DNA of 64,000 nt from Actinomycetota bacterium (GCA_003139545.1 PLJC01000008.1:265077-329076), one strand, 5' to 3'. Counted from the first letter of the stretch, positions 36,362 through 44,796 are shown. Translations and numbers: made by a program. The notes: generated by a model not told the origin, from the sequence alone.

Positions 36362-37219
36362 TCACGGCGACAAACACGACAGAAACTCGCTGATGGCACG
36401 CACGACAGCCTCCGGACGCTCACCGATCAACAAATGCCCGCAGTCGGCGATCGTGCGCAGCGGCGCGCGCAGTCGCCGCGCGTACTCGATGCCGTCCGCG
36501 AGCGGGACCCAGTTGTCGTTCGCACCCCAGAGGCAGAGAACCGGGCACGTCACGCGGTGGAGGTCGCGTCGCGGATCGGAAACGACGAGCGCCTTTCCGG
36601 CGGTGAGCGTGTCCGTGTGCCGCGTCGGCCCCGCGAGGAATGCCTCCGCCATCTCGGGATCGAGCCCGGCCGGATCGGCGACGCCCCACCATCCGAAGGC
36701 GAGCGTGCGGCCGGCGCGGGAGCGCGACACCGTCCGCCGCCGCCGCCCGAGCAACTTGCCCGGTCGCGCGATGCCAATGAGCGTGACCGTGACCCGCCCG
36801 ATCCGGCTGGCCGACGTGATCCCGGCGGCCGCGGCAAGGACGACGCCGGTGACGGCCTCCGGCCGCAGCGCCGCCGCGCGGAGCGCGACGAGGCCGCCGA
36901 GCGAGTGCCCGACCCAGGGGGCCGGCAGCGCGCCCTCCGCCTCGGCGACGGCCAGCACCGCCTCGGCGAAGGGGTCGAGCGAGCCCGCGCCGCCGAGCCG
37001 AGCGGAGCCGCCGTGGCCGGGGAGCTCGGGCACGAGCACCCGCCGCCCAGCGGCGAGGGCAGGCGCGATCAGCCGCCAGTTCGCGGCCCCTCCGCCGAGC
37101 CCGTGGACGAGCACGAGCGGAGGCCCGTCCCCGCCCACGAGGTAGCGGATCCGCATCCCCTCGTGGATCAAGGTGCGCTCCTCGAATCCCTCGATATCTG
37201 GTTTGCCATCCGTCGGCAC
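36362..37219 (-). CDS. Alpha/beta hydrolase
   Basis: About 285 residues. The oxyanion-hole region is PPLVLVHGLGGGAANW, the nucleophile elbow GHSLGG in WVGHSLGGLVALRAAA, the acid probably Asp in LCLWGANDNWVP and the His in IADCGHLLIGERPE. The substrate is unknown; the family includes esterases, lipases and haloperoxidase-like enzymes. The GTG at 37219 is a plausible leaderless start; an ATG at 37157 is the next candidate. It is divergent from a leader RNA and a small HTH gene. Confidence 0.88.
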   Translation of the reverse strand: MPTDGKPDIEGFEERTLIHEGMRIRYLVGGDGPPLVLVHGLGGGAANWRLIAPALAAGRRVLVPELPGHGGSARLGGAGSLDPFAEAVLAVAEAEGALPAPWVGHSLGGLVALRAAALRPEAVTGVVLAAAAGITSASRIGRVTVTLIGIARPGKLLGRRRRTVSRSRAGRTLAFGWWGVADPAGLDPEMAEAFLAGPTRHTDTLTAGKALVVSDPRRDLHRVTCPVLCLWGANDNWVPLADGIEYARRLRAPLRTIADCGHLLIGERPEAVVRAISEFLSCLSP

Positions 37220-37232
37220 TGGGGCATATTCT
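37203..37232 (+). promoter_or_regulatory. Sigma-70-type promoter for the leader RNA
   Basis: TTGCCA (37203-37208) and TATTCT (37227-37232) are separated by 18 nt, close to the TTGACA/TATAAT consensus. Transcription would start about 37239-37240, at or next to the ATG of a 9-codon ORF. Confidence 0.6.
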
Positions 37233-37239
37233 GTGCTCA

Positions 37240-37337
37240 ATGGATGTCTTTCTGGGACGGGCCGAGTGAAGCCCGTCACGTCGACAAGCAAGGGTCACGC
37301 AAAACCCGTCTGAGCGCTCGGCGCCGGCGGGTTTTTT
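37240..37337 (+). ncRNA. Leader RNA with a 9-codon ORF and intrinsic terminator (attenuator candidate)
   Basis: From the predicted start: a leaderless mini-ORF, ATG at 37240 to TGA at 37267 (MDVFLGRAE). Hairpin 1 is GACGGGC (37256-37262) with GCCCGTC (37271-37277). The terminator hairpin is 37301-37337. The first arm GACGGG can pair instead with CCCGTC of the terminator (37305-37310), because arms 2 and 3 share that sequence, so the two folds exclude each other. The stop codon of the mini-ORF lies in the loop of hairpin 1. The small HTH gene begins 25 nt after the T tract. It could alternatively be a free small RNA of about 98 nt. Confidence 0.55.
37301..37337 (+). terminator. Rho-independent terminator upstream of the HTH gene
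   Basis: AAAACCCGTC (37301-37310) pairs with GGCGGGTTTT (37326-37335, one T-G pair), and the T run continues to TTTTTT at 37332-37337. This is the clearest intrinsic terminator in the window, and it lies within a 5' leader rather than after a gene. Confidence 0.8.
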
Positions 37338-37362
37338 CGTGCCCAGGGAAGGAGCAGGCCGA

Positions 37363-37533
37363 ATGGCGAATCACCTCACGCCCGAAGAGCTGTCGGAAGA
37401 GTTGAAGATCGACCGGCAGGAGGTGATCAGGCTCTGCATGCAGGAAGGCGTGCCGATCTACCAGGGCAAGATCGACAAGCATCTCTTCCAGGCGCAGCTC
37501 GAAGCGCTGGGAGCGTTCCCGAAGGCGAGCTAG
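37363..37533 (+). CDS. Tiny helix-turn-helix protein, 56 residues
   Basis: ATG at 37363 with AAGGAG 8-9 nt upstream. The product contains LTPEELSEELKIDRQEVIRL then CMQEGVPIYQGKIDKHLFQA, a winged or MerR/excisionase-like DNA-binding helix pair with a short wing. It has no other domain. Its 3' end overlaps ku by 4 nt on the other strand. The attenuator-like leader suggests regulated expression. Target unknown. Confidence 0.75.
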   Translation: MANHLTPEELSEELKIDRQEVIRLCMQEGVPIYQGKIDKHLFQAQLEALGAFPKAS

Positions 37534-38393
37534 GAAACTTTTCGCGCAGGCGCTTTTCGGCGAGAGCCGCCCGACGAGGCGGCTTTCGTCTTTTCGGGCG
37601 CCTTTCCGTCTCCGCGCCGCTGCTGCACGTCGACGACGCTCTGCCGCAGCGCCTCCATGAGGTCGATGACCGGGGCTTCGGGCGCAGGCTCCGGCCGCGT
37701 GATCTCCTGGCCGGCGAGCTTCGCGTCGAGCATCGCCTTCAGGTCGCGCCGGTACTCGTTCTCGAAGTCGGCCGCGTCCCACTCGCCGACGAGGCTCTCG
37801 ATCACCTGGCCCGCCAGCGCGAGCTCGGCCTTCTTCACCTCGGTCGCCTCAACGGCCTCCTCGATCTCCGACTTCGAGCGGACGTCGTCGGCGAAGAAGA
37901 GCGTCTCGAGGGCGAGCGAGTCGCCCTGCGGACGGATCAGGCAGAGATTTTCCTTGCCCCACAGCACGAACTTCCCGACCGCCGCCATCCCCGACTCCTC
38001 CATCGCGCGCAGGAGGAGGACGTACGGACGCCGCTGCGCCTCCGAGGCGGCCGGCGCCAGGTAGTACGTCCGGTCGAAGTAGACGGGGTCGACCTGCTCG
38101 AGCTTGACGAAGCGGAGGATCTCGATCGACTGGGAGCGCTGGAGCGCAACGGCCTCGAGATCGGACTCCTCGACGATGACGAACTCGCCCTTGGCGACCT
38201 CCCAGCCCTTGACCAGTTCGTCCGCCTCGACGTCGCGCTCGTGGAACGGGCACCACCGCTTCTGCTTGATCGGCGTGCCGCATTCCCGGTGCAGCGTCCG
38301 GAAGGAGACGTCGTCCCGCTGGGTCGCCAGCGCGAGACCGATGGGGATGTTGACCAGCCCGAAGCTGATCGATCCGTTCCAGATCGTCCTCAT
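37530..38393 (-). CDS. ku: Non-homologous end-joining protein Ku
   Basis: 287 residues, typical for bacterial Ku: MRTIWNGSISFGLVNIPIGL, CGTPIKQKRWCPFHERDVEA and LVGEWDAADFENEYRRDLKA. The Ku core is followed by a short Lys/Arg-rich tail. It binds DNA ends and recruits LigD. No ligD lies in the window; ligA (NAD-dependent) is 6 kb away. It is divergent from the acyl-CoA synthetase gene. Confidence 0.96.
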   Translation of the reverse strand: MRTIWNGSISFGLVNIPIGLALATQRDDVSFRTLHRECGTPIKQKRWCPFHERDVEADELVKGWEVAKGEFVIVEESDLEAVALQRSQSIEILRFVKLEQVDPVYFDRTYYLAPAASEAQRRPYVLLLRAMEESGMAAVGKFVLWGKENLCLIRPQGDSLALETLFFADDVRSKSEIEEAVEATEVKKAELALAGQVIESLVGEWDAADFENEYRRDLKAMLDAKLAGQEITRPEPAPEAPVIDLMEALRQSVVDVQQRRGDGKAPEKTKAASSGGSRRKAPARKVS

Positions 38394-38448
38394 GGGATCA
38401 ACCGAATTCTAGTCAGGTGGCATATCTCCTTTGGCTTACCATGACGGC

Positions 38449-40083
38449 GTGCCGCTCGAAACTCGCACTGCGCCCGCCCTCTGGCGCTATGTGCAGGAGC
38501 AGTACCACTCGATGCCGGCGTACCTCGAGGAACAGCCGGACGGCTGGCGCGACGTTTCCTGGGAGGAGGCCGGCCGCCGGGTTGACGCCCTGGCGCGGGG
38601 GCTCCTCGCCCGCGGAGTCCGCCGCGGGGACGCGGTCGCCGTGCTCTCTCGGACGCGCCTCGAGTGGATCCTCCTCGACTGGGCGATCATGTCCATCGGC
38701 GCCGTGGTCGTCGGGCTCTACCCGACGAACACGGCGAGCGAGTGCGGGTACATCCTCGGCCATTCCGAGGCGGTGCTCGCCTTTGTCGAGGACGACGAGC
38801 AGGCCGCCAAGCTCGCCTCCGTCTACGACGGGCCGGTCGTGCGGTTCGACGAGCTCGACGCGCTCGAAGCGAGCGCCGGGGACTCCCAGCCGGAGCCGGT
38901 CGGAGAAGAGGACCTCGCGACGCTCATCTACACGTCTGGGACGACCGGCCCGCCGAAGGGCTGCATGCTCACCCACAAGAACCTCGTTACGGCGGCGATG
39001 GGCGTGCGGAACGAGCTCCAGGACGAGACCGACGTCGTCCTGCTGTTCCTGCCGATGGCGCACAGCTTTGCGCGCATCGTCCACCAGGGCGCCGCGTACC
39101 ACGGCTCCACACTCGTGATCGTGTCCGACGTGGCGCGGCTGCCCGAGGCGCTCGCGCGCACGCGGCCGACGATCCTCCCCGCCGTTCCGCGCGTATACGA
39201 AAAGATCCACGCGAACGTCGTCGGCGAGATCGAGCGGTCGAGCCCGGTCAAGCGCGCGATCGGCTGCTGGGCGCTCCGCGTCGGCGCGACCAACAAGCCG
39301 AGCAGCGTGCAGGGACGGATCGCGGACGCACTCGTGTTCAAGAAGATTCGCGACCGCCTCGGCGGACGCATCCGCATCGGCATCTCCGGCGCGGCACCGC
39401 TCGGCATCGACGTCCTCGAGTTCTTCCGGTCGCTGAACATGCTCGTGATCGAGGGCTACGGGCTGACCGAGACGTCGAGCTCGCTCAGCGTCAACGATCC
39501 GGATGACTACCGCTTCGGCACCGTCGGCCGGGTCGTCGACGGCTCCGAGGTGAAGCTGGCCGAAGACGGCGAGATCCTCGTGCGCAGCGACAGCGTCTTC
39601 AAGGGCTACTTCAAGGATCCCGAAGCGACCGCGGCCGCCTTCACCGAGGACGGCTTCTTCCGCACCGGCGACATCGGCGAGATCGATGCCGACGGCTTCG
39701 TGAAGATCACCGACCGCAAGAAGGACATCATCATCACCGCGGGCGGCAAAAACATCGCGCCGCAGAATCTCGAGAACGCGCTCAAGGCGTCGCGCTTCAT
39801 CTCGCAAGCGCTCGTGGTCGGTGACCGGCGCCCGTACGTGACCGCGCTCATCACGCTCGACTCGGACGAGGTCAACGGATCGGGGCGCGACCCGGAGCAG
39901 CTCGTGCAAGAGGCCGTCGACAACGTCAACCGCGATCGCGTCCGCGTCGAGCAGATCAAGCGGTTCACCATCCTGCCGCGGGACTTCTCGCAGGAAGCCG
40001 GCGAGCTCACGCCGACGCTGAAGCTCCGCCGCCGCGTCGTGCACGAGCACTTCGGCGACGAGATCGAGGAGCTCTACGCCTAG
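38449..40083 (+). CDS. Long-chain acyl-CoA synthetase (AMP-binding, FadD15-like)
   Basis: About 544 residues. The P-loop motif is YTSGTTGPPKGCMLTHKN near residue 160, the A5 motif is VIEGYGLTETSSSLS, and the hinge motifs are FFRTGDIGEIDADGFVKITD and RKKDIIITAGGKNIAPQNLE. It activates fatty acids with ATP and CoA. The GTG at 38449 lies 6 nt after TACCAT (38437-38442), a likely -10 box, so the mRNA may be leaderless; the frame is open for 6 codons upstream. Confidence 0.93.
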   Translation: MPLETRTAPALWRYVQEQYHSMPAYLEEQPDGWRDVSWEEAGRRVDALARGLLARGVRRGDAVAVLSRTRLEWILLDWAIMSIGAVVVGLYPTNTASECGYILGHSEAVLAFVEDDEQAAKLASVYDGPVVRFDELDALEASAGDSQPEPVGEEDLATLIYTSGTTGPPKGCMLTHKNLVTAAMGVRNELQDETDVVLLFLPMAHSFARIVHQGAAYHGSTLVIVSDVARLPEALARTRPTILPAVPRVYEKIHANVVGEIERSSPVKRAIGCWALRVGATNKPSSVQGRIADALVFKKIRDRLGGRIRIGISGAAPLGIDVLEFFRSLNMLVIEGYGLTETSSSLSVNDPDDYRFGTVGRVVDGSEVKLAEDGEILVRSDSVFKGYFKDPEATAAAFTEDGFFRTGDIGEIDADGFVKITDRKKDIIITAGGKNIAPQNLENALKASRFISQALVVGDRRPYVTALITLDSDEVNGSGRDPEQLVQEAVDNVNRDRVRVEQIKRFTILPRDFSQEAGELTPTLKLRRRVVHEHFGDEIEELYA

Positions 40084-41171
40084 CCGGACGTGATGCGCCG
40101 GGCGCCGTCGTACGTGGCGGCGTACCAGGCCTCGGAGAGGCTGTCGATCCGGACGACGTCACCGGTGTGCGGAGAGTGGATGAACTCGCCGCCGCCGATG
40201 TAGATCCCGACGTGGCCGAGCCCGTCGAAGAAGACGAGGTCGCCGGGCTCGAGGTCGCTGTATGCGACCGGCACGCCCATGCCCCACTGCGCGCCGGTGT
40301 AGTGCGGCAGCGACACGCCGACCTGCGCGTACACGTACATGACGAAGCCGGAGCAGTCGAATCCGCTCGGGGTCGCGCCGCCCCAGACGTACGGCACACC
40401 GAGGTACTGCATCGCGATCCCGACGACGCCGGTGTACTGCGACGGAGGCGCCGGAGGCGTGAGGCCGGTGCTGAGATCGAGCGCGGGGTTCTGGCCCGGC
40501 GGCTGGTAGGTGGCCAGCCGCTGCTGCGCCTGCCGCTCGAGTGCGAGCTGCCGCGCGTGCTGCATCGCGACGAGATGCGCGATCTCGCCCTTGATCGAGT
40601 TGTACAGGCGCTGCTGCCGCCCGAGCTGCGACGCGATCCGGGCCTTCGCGGCCGCGCGCTGGCGCACGAGCGCGGTCTGCGCGCGACGATCGTGCACGAG
40701 CGTGTGCTGGCGGACGGTCACCTCACGCTTGAACGAGACGACCTGGTGCACGACTGCGACGTCCTGTGTCGACAGGGACTGGACGGACTCGATGCGGTTG
40801 ACGAGATCGTCGATGCTCGTCGCACCGAGGACAACTGCGAGCGTCGACTGGTTGTCGCGCGTCGTGTAGATCGAGACGAGCCGCTGCGAGAGGTCCTTCT
40901 GCGCGATGACGAGGTTCGAGCGTGCGACGTGCAATCCGATGCGATTGATCGCGAGGCTGTGCTCGATCGCGTGCAGCTTGACGTTCGCGGAGTCGTAGTT
41001 GTTGCGTGCGCGCTCGAGGTTCGAGTCGAGCTGCTGGATCTGCGCCATCACCTGCTGCGCCTGGGCTTGCTTCGCGCTGACCGAGGGGTCGGCAGTCGCC
41101 ACACCGGCCGCAACGCAAGCCGCGGCGAGGGCGATGAGAAGGACCGGAGCGTGTCGCTTCAGTGTCTGGAT
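40080..41171 (-). CDS. Secreted NlpC/P60 peptidoglycan endopeptidase with coiled-coil N-terminus
   Basis: About 340-363 residues. The catalytic domain has Cys in GFDCSGFVMYVY, His in GHVGIYIGGGEFIHSP, and GVPYVWGGATPSGFDC upstream. A long coiled coil (about residues 30-220) precedes it, as in RipA-type hydrolases. It cleaves D-Glu-mDAP-type peptide stems. Upstream of the first usual start (GTG 41102) the frame continues into a perfect signal peptide (LKRHAPVLLIALAAACVAAG) with no ATG, GTG or TTG before a stop; ATC at 41171 (GGGA 6 nt upstream) or CTG at 41162 is the likely true start. Confidence 0.85.
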   Translation of the reverse strand: MQTLKRHAPVLLIALAAACVAAGVATADPSVSAKQAQAQQVMAQIQQLDSNLERARNNYDSANVKLHAIEHSLAINRIGLHVARSNLVIAQKDLSQRLVSIYTTRDNQSTLAVVLGATSIDDLVNRIESVQSLSTQDVAVVHQVVSFKREVTVRQHTLVHDRRAQTALVRQRAAAKARIASQLGRQQRLYNSIKGEIAHLVAMQHARQLALERQAQQRLATYQPPGQNPALDLSTGLTPPAPPSQYTGVVGIAMQYLGVPYVWGGATPSGFDCSGFVMYVYAQVGVSLPHYTGAQWGMGVPVAYSDLEPGDLVFFDGLGHVGIYIGGGEFIHSPHTGDVVRIDSLSEAWYAATYDGARRITSG

Positions 41172-41379
41172 GACGTTTCCCGACGTTCACCCGGCGCGTC
41201 CGCACCGGGCCTCCCATACGTCACAAGGTCGGGACGCTACCAGGGCTTTCGGACGCTGGCAACCGGTAAAAGGCACGAAAGTTGCCGCAAATTGCCACTA
41301 GCCCCACGCCAGGATCCGGCAAAAGACCCTGCACAAACTGGCCGAAATCACCGGATTCGTATGGTACGGTCCCGCCCTC
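41172..41379. promoter_or_regulatory. Divergent intergenic region between two secreted wall-protein genes
   Basis: 208 nt holding the promoters of the NlpC/P60 gene (minus) and the 3D-domain gene (plus). The one clear structure is a hairpin, CCCGG/CCGGG at 41190-41209, close to the NlpC/P60 start. I found no match to a riboswitch consensus I know. Confidence 0.3.
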
Positions 41380-42417
41380 GTGAGCGCCCGAAGGACACGA
41401 TCCGCGGCGCTGCTCGCCGGCGTCTCCGCGGTGCTCGTCTTCGCCGCCGGCTCGCCTGCGGCCGCCGGCCCCGGGTCGCACGTGAGCAGCCTGCAGGTGG
41501 AAGAGAACGCGCTCGCGGGACGAGTTCACAGCGCGTCGCTCGACCTCTACGCGCTCGATTCGAGTCTCGCGGCCGCGCAATCGAAGTTGACGAACCTGCG
41601 TGCCGAGGCCGCGCGTCTTCGCCTCCAGCAGGTGCAGCTCGCACAACAGATCAGCGCGACACAACGCACGCTCACGATCTCGCAGCAGCATCTCGGCGAG
41701 AACCTCCGTCTGATGTACGAGCAAGGCGACACCGATCCCGTCGCCGTCATTCTCGGCGCAGAGTCGCTCGACGACGCGGTGTCGACGCTCGACGGGCTGA
41801 AGCGCGTTACCGACCAGAGCAGCGGGTTCGTGGTCGCGTCTGCCCTCGCGAAACACCGACTGCAGATGTTGCGCGCAACGCTGTCGACGCATCGCGCACG
41901 TATCGCAAGCGCAGTTCGCGCCGCTGCCGGCACCACGAGAACGCTCGCGTCGGCGCGCGCCGACCGGCTCTCCTTCATCTCCGGCCTGCGCGCGCAGCAG
42001 CAGTTGAAGGCGTCGCAGATTCAGCAGCTCGAAGCGTCCGTGCAGCGCGCAGAGGTCAAGTCGACGACGCTGACCGCGGCAGTGGCCGCGAGCGGGCCGG
42101 TGCCCGCGGTCGTCGGAGACCCGAGCCCGGCTCCGGCATCGGCCCGGAGCAGCGGCGGCCGCACGCTCGTCGTGTCCGCAACCGGCTATTCGCTTCCGGG
42201 ACACACCGCGACGGGCCTCCCCGTGGGCTGGGGCATCGTCGCCGTCGATCCCACGGTCATCCCGCTCGGCACGCGCATGACCGTCCCGGGCTACGGGGAG
42301 GCCGTGGCTGCCGACGTCGGCAGCGGCGTCCGCGGCGCAAGCATCGACCTGTGGTTCCCCACCGTCGCACAGGCATTCGCCTGGGGGCGGCGGACGGTCA
42401 CCATCACCCTGCACTAG
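41380..42417 (+). CDS. Secreted 3D-domain protein with coiled coil (RpfB/Sps-type lytic enzyme candidate)
   Basis: 345 residues. A signal peptide (RRTRSAALLAGVSAVLVFAA) is followed by a long coiled coil (about 30-230), a Pro/Ser linker and a C-terminal 3D domain: VVSATGYSLPG, WGIVAVDPTVIPLGTRM, and ADVGSGVRGASIDLWF, whose spaced Asp residues give the domain its name. Such domains occur in lytic transglycosylase-like MltA folds and in Rpf proteins. The N-terminal half resembles the divergent NlpC/P60 protein, suggesting a shared anchoring partner. Start GTG at 41380. Confidence 0.85.
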   Translation: MSARRTRSAALLAGVSAVLVFAAGSPAAAGPGSHVSSLQVEENALAGRVHSASLDLYALDSSLAAAQSKLTNLRAEAARLRLQQVQLAQQISATQRTLTISQQHLGENLRLMYEQGDTDPVAVILGAESLDDAVSTLDGLKRVTDQSSGFVVASALAKHRLQMLRATLSTHRARIASAVRAAAGTTRTLASARADRLSFISGLRAQQQLKASQIQQLEASVQRAEVKSTTLTAAVAASGPVPAVVGDPSPAPASARSSGGRTLVVSATGYSLPGHTATGLPVGWGIVAVDPTVIPLGTRMTVPGYGEAVAADVGSGVRGASIDLWFPTVAQAFAWGRRTVTITLH

Positions 42418-42446
42418 ACTTGGCCGCGTAAGGGGGGTGTGAAGAT

Positions 42447-43130
42447 CTGACAGAGCCGCTTTCGGCCAGCGATGAGCGGGGGCTCGAGACGCTTCGCGTC
42501 TTGATCGTCGACGACCATGACCTGTTCCGCACAGGCCTACGCAACCTGCTCGAGGAGCAGGGCGTCCAGGTCTCGGGCGAAGCTGCGTCCGGGACGGAGG
42601 CCGTAAAGTCCGTCCGGGAGATCGCTCCCGACGTCGTCGTCATGGATCTCAACATGCCGGGCATGGGCGGCGTCGAGGCGACGCGGCTCATCGCGGCGAT
42701 CGCTCCGCTCACGCGCGTCGTCGTGCTGACCATCTCCGACGAGGACGCCGACGTGTTGGACGCGATCCTCGCCGGCGCGTGCGGCTACCTGTTGAAGGAT
42801 GCGTCGATCGACGAGCTGCTGGCCGGCATCCGCGCCGCGTCGCGCGGCGAGTCGCTGATCTCCCCCGGCATCGCCGCGAAGGTTCTGCAGCGTGTGCGTG
42901 CGACGAGCGCGCAGCCGGAGATCGCAGACGCGATCCGGTCCGAGCTGTCCGACCGCGAGATCGAGGTGCTGAAGCTGATCGCGAACGGCAAGGACAACGC
43001 CGTCATCGCCGCCGAGCTGCACATCAGCCCGAAGACGGTGAAGAACCACATCTCCAACATCCTCATGAAGCTGCAGATCGACAACCGCATCCAAGCGGCG
43101 GTCTACGCCGTGCGGAGCGGGATCGTCTAG
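42447..43130 (+). CDS. NarL/FixJ-family response regulator
   Basis: About 227 residues. The receiver (LRVLIVDDHDLFRTGLRNLL, Asp in VVMDLNMPGMGG near residue 64, Thr, Lys in YLLKDAS) is followed by a LuxR-type helix-turn-helix (LSDREIEVLKLIANGKDNAV and KTVKNHISNILMKL). It is a DNA-binding activator; no sensor kinase adjoins. After an in-frame TAA at 42429 the first usual start is TTG at 42501, which would cut into the first beta strand. CTG at 42447 has AAGGGGGG 9 nt upstream and gives a full domain, so I use it. Confidence 0.92.
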   Translation: MTEPLSASDERGLETLRVLIVDDHDLFRTGLRNLLEEQGVQVSGEAASGTEAVKSVREIAPDVVVMDLNMPGMGGVEATRLIAAIAPLTRVVVLTISDEDADVLDAILAGACGYLLKDASIDELLAGIRAASRGESLISPGIAAKVLQRVRATSAQPEIADAIRSELSDREIEVLKLIANGKDNAVIAAELHISPKTVKNHISNILMKLQIDNRIQAAVYAVRSGIV

Positions 43131-43459
43131 CTCGCGTGCCGCAGGGCGCGCGTGCGCGCCTGCAGCCGCCGCAGCAGCGTGCGCAGATGTCCGAGCTCGA
43201 CGTCGGCGTGCCTGAGCCGCCGGCCGAGCGCGACGATCTCGTCCGTGATGTGCTTCCCGACGGGCTCCTCCACCGTCCGTGCCACCTCGCCGATCCTGCG
43301 CTCGATGCGCGACCGCTCGGCCTCGAGGGCGAGCGCCTCGGCGTAGCCATCGGTCAGGGTCTCCTCCATGCTCGCAAGCGTCGGCGCAGCCGACCCGCTT
43401 GCAGGGGCCTCGAGCAGCTCCTCGATCCGCTGCAGCACGGCGTCGTCGTTTCCGCCCAC
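43127..43459 (-). CDS. Coiled-coil hypothetical protein, 110 residues
   Basis: Almost wholly helical and charged (ALALEAERSRIERRIGEVAR; DVELGHLRTLLRRLQARTRA). No membrane segment or known domain. Its end overlaps the end of the convergent NarL-type gene by 4 nt. Start at 43459; the 107-nt gap to the divergent carboxypeptidase gene holds the promoters. Function unknown. Confidence 0.65.
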   Translation of the reverse strand: MGGNDDAVLQRIEELLEAPASGSAAPTLASMEETLTDGYAEALALEAERSRIERRIGEVARTVEEPVGKHITDEIVALGRRLRHADVELGHLRTLLRRLQARTRALRHAS

Positions 43460-43566
43460 GACCCTCGATTATCGAGGCCCTATCTCCGGCCCAACAGGGC
43501 CTGCCGACCCATCTTCGCCGTCCATACGACCCATCGCCCTTGACGATCCCGGTACCGGCCCAAACA

Positions 43567-44796
43567 ATGAAACGGCACGTGCTTGCCCGCACCGTCGCCG
43601 CCCTCGGGGTCGTTTCTGCCGTACTCGCCTCAGCCGCTCCAGGCGGTGCCGCGAACGGCTCGTTGCCGTTCCTGCTCTCCCGGGCGCTGCACGCGCCGTT
43701 CGTCGACTTCGCCACGTCCGGGGCCGTGGCGGTCGACCTCTCCACCGGCCGGGTCGTCTTCGCACACAACGCGACGCTGCCCCTCCGGCCCGCCTCGAAC
43801 GAGAAGCTCGCGGTCACGTACGCGGCGCTGACCGCGCTCGGCCCCGCCTTCCGGATCGAGACGGATGTGCTCGGCGAAGGCGAGCAGGACGGATCGACGT
43901 GGCACGGCAACCTCGTCCTCAAGGGCTACGGCGATCCGACGCTCTCGTCGGAGGATCTCGCAGCGCTCGCGCGACAGGTGCGCGCGGACGGGATCAGGGC
44001 CGTCAGCGGCGAGGTGCTCGGGGACGAGACCTGGTTCGACGCCCACCGCACGGCCCCGGGCTGGAAGGCAGCCTTCTACATCACGGAGTCGCCGCCGCTG
44101 TCGGCGCTCATCGTCGACCGAGGCGCCGTCGGCCGATTCACGTCGCACAACCCGGCACTGTCGGCCGCGCAGAAGTTCACGAAGCTGCTCGCCCGCGCAG
44201 GCGTGAGAGTCGCCGGCGGAGCCACGCTCGGCGCGGCGGACGACGCGGGCGTCGAGCTCGCGTCCGTCGACTCGCCAACGCTCGCCGCGATGGTGCACTG
44301 GATGGACAAGGTGAGCGATAACTTCACCGCGGAGATGCTCGTGAAGGAGCTCGGCGCGGTGCAGGCCGGCGCAGGGACGACCGCGGCCGGCATCCGTGTC
44401 GTCCGCGCGCAGCTGGCAGCTGCCGGCGTGCCGCTCGACGGCGTAAAGATGGTCGACGGGTCGGGCCTCTCGCTGATCGACCGGATGACGGCGTCGACGC
44501 TCGTCGCGCTCCTGCGCGTGATGTGGAGCGATCCCTCGATGCATCAGGAGCTGCTCGCGTCGCTGCCGGTCGCGGGCCGGAGCGGAACGTTGCACGACCG
44601 CATGCGCCACACCGTCGCCGTCGGCGTCGTGCGCGCGAAGACCGGGACGACGGACAACTCAACCGCACTGTCCGGCTTCGTCGGCGACAGCTACGTCTTC
44701 TCGGTGCTCGTCAACGGCGCACCGGTCTCCTGGACGGCGTCTCGCGACGCCGAAGACCGGTTCGCAGTCGCGTTAGCCGCGCAGCAACTGCACTAA
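43567..44796 (+). CDS. dacB: D-alanyl-D-alanine carboxypeptidase/endopeptidase (PBP4/DacB, peptidase S13)
   Basis: 409 residues. A signal peptide (HVLARTVAALGVVSAVLASA) is followed by SxxK in RPASNEKLAVTYAAL (Ser near residue 76), SxN in KVSDNFTAEMLVKEL near 249 and KTG in VRAKTGTTDNSTALSG near 357. It trims peptidoglycan stem peptides outside the membrane. ATG at 43567 without a clear Shine-Dalgarno. Its 3' end overlaps that of convergent ligA by 24 nt. Confidence 0.93.
   Translation: MKRHVLARTVAALGVVSAVLASAAPGGAANGSLPFLLSRALHAPFVDFATSGAVAVDLSTGRVVFAHNATLPLRPASNEKLAVTYAALTALGPAFRIETDVLGEGEQDGSTWHGNLVLKGYGDPTLSSEDLAALARQVRADGIRAVSGEVLGDETWFDAHRTAPGWKAAFYITESPPLSALIVDRGAVGRFTSHNPALSAAQKFTKLLARAGVRVAGGATLGAADDAGVELASVDSPTLAAMVHWMDKVSDNFTAEMLVKELGAVQAGAGTTAAGIRVVRAQLAAAGVPLDGVKMVDGSGLSLIDRMTASTLVALLRVMWSDPSMHQELLASLPVAGRSGTLHDRMRHTVAVGVVRAKTGTTDNSTALSGFVGDSYVFSVLVNGAPVSWTASRDAEDRFAVALAAQQLH

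Noticed and set aside
37280..37337. GEMM-I-like string (GTCACGCA) in the leader before the HTH gene
   Set aside because: Only this short string resembles a c-di-GMP-I riboswitch. The two stems and the tetraloop receptor are absent, and the region is better explained by a terminator hairpin.
41172..41379. Possible c-di-AMP (ydaO) riboswitch before the cell-wall hydrolase gene
   Set aside because: Such riboswitches often precede wall hydrolases in Actinobacteria, but I could not find the conserved core segments on either strand; only one hairpin is evident.
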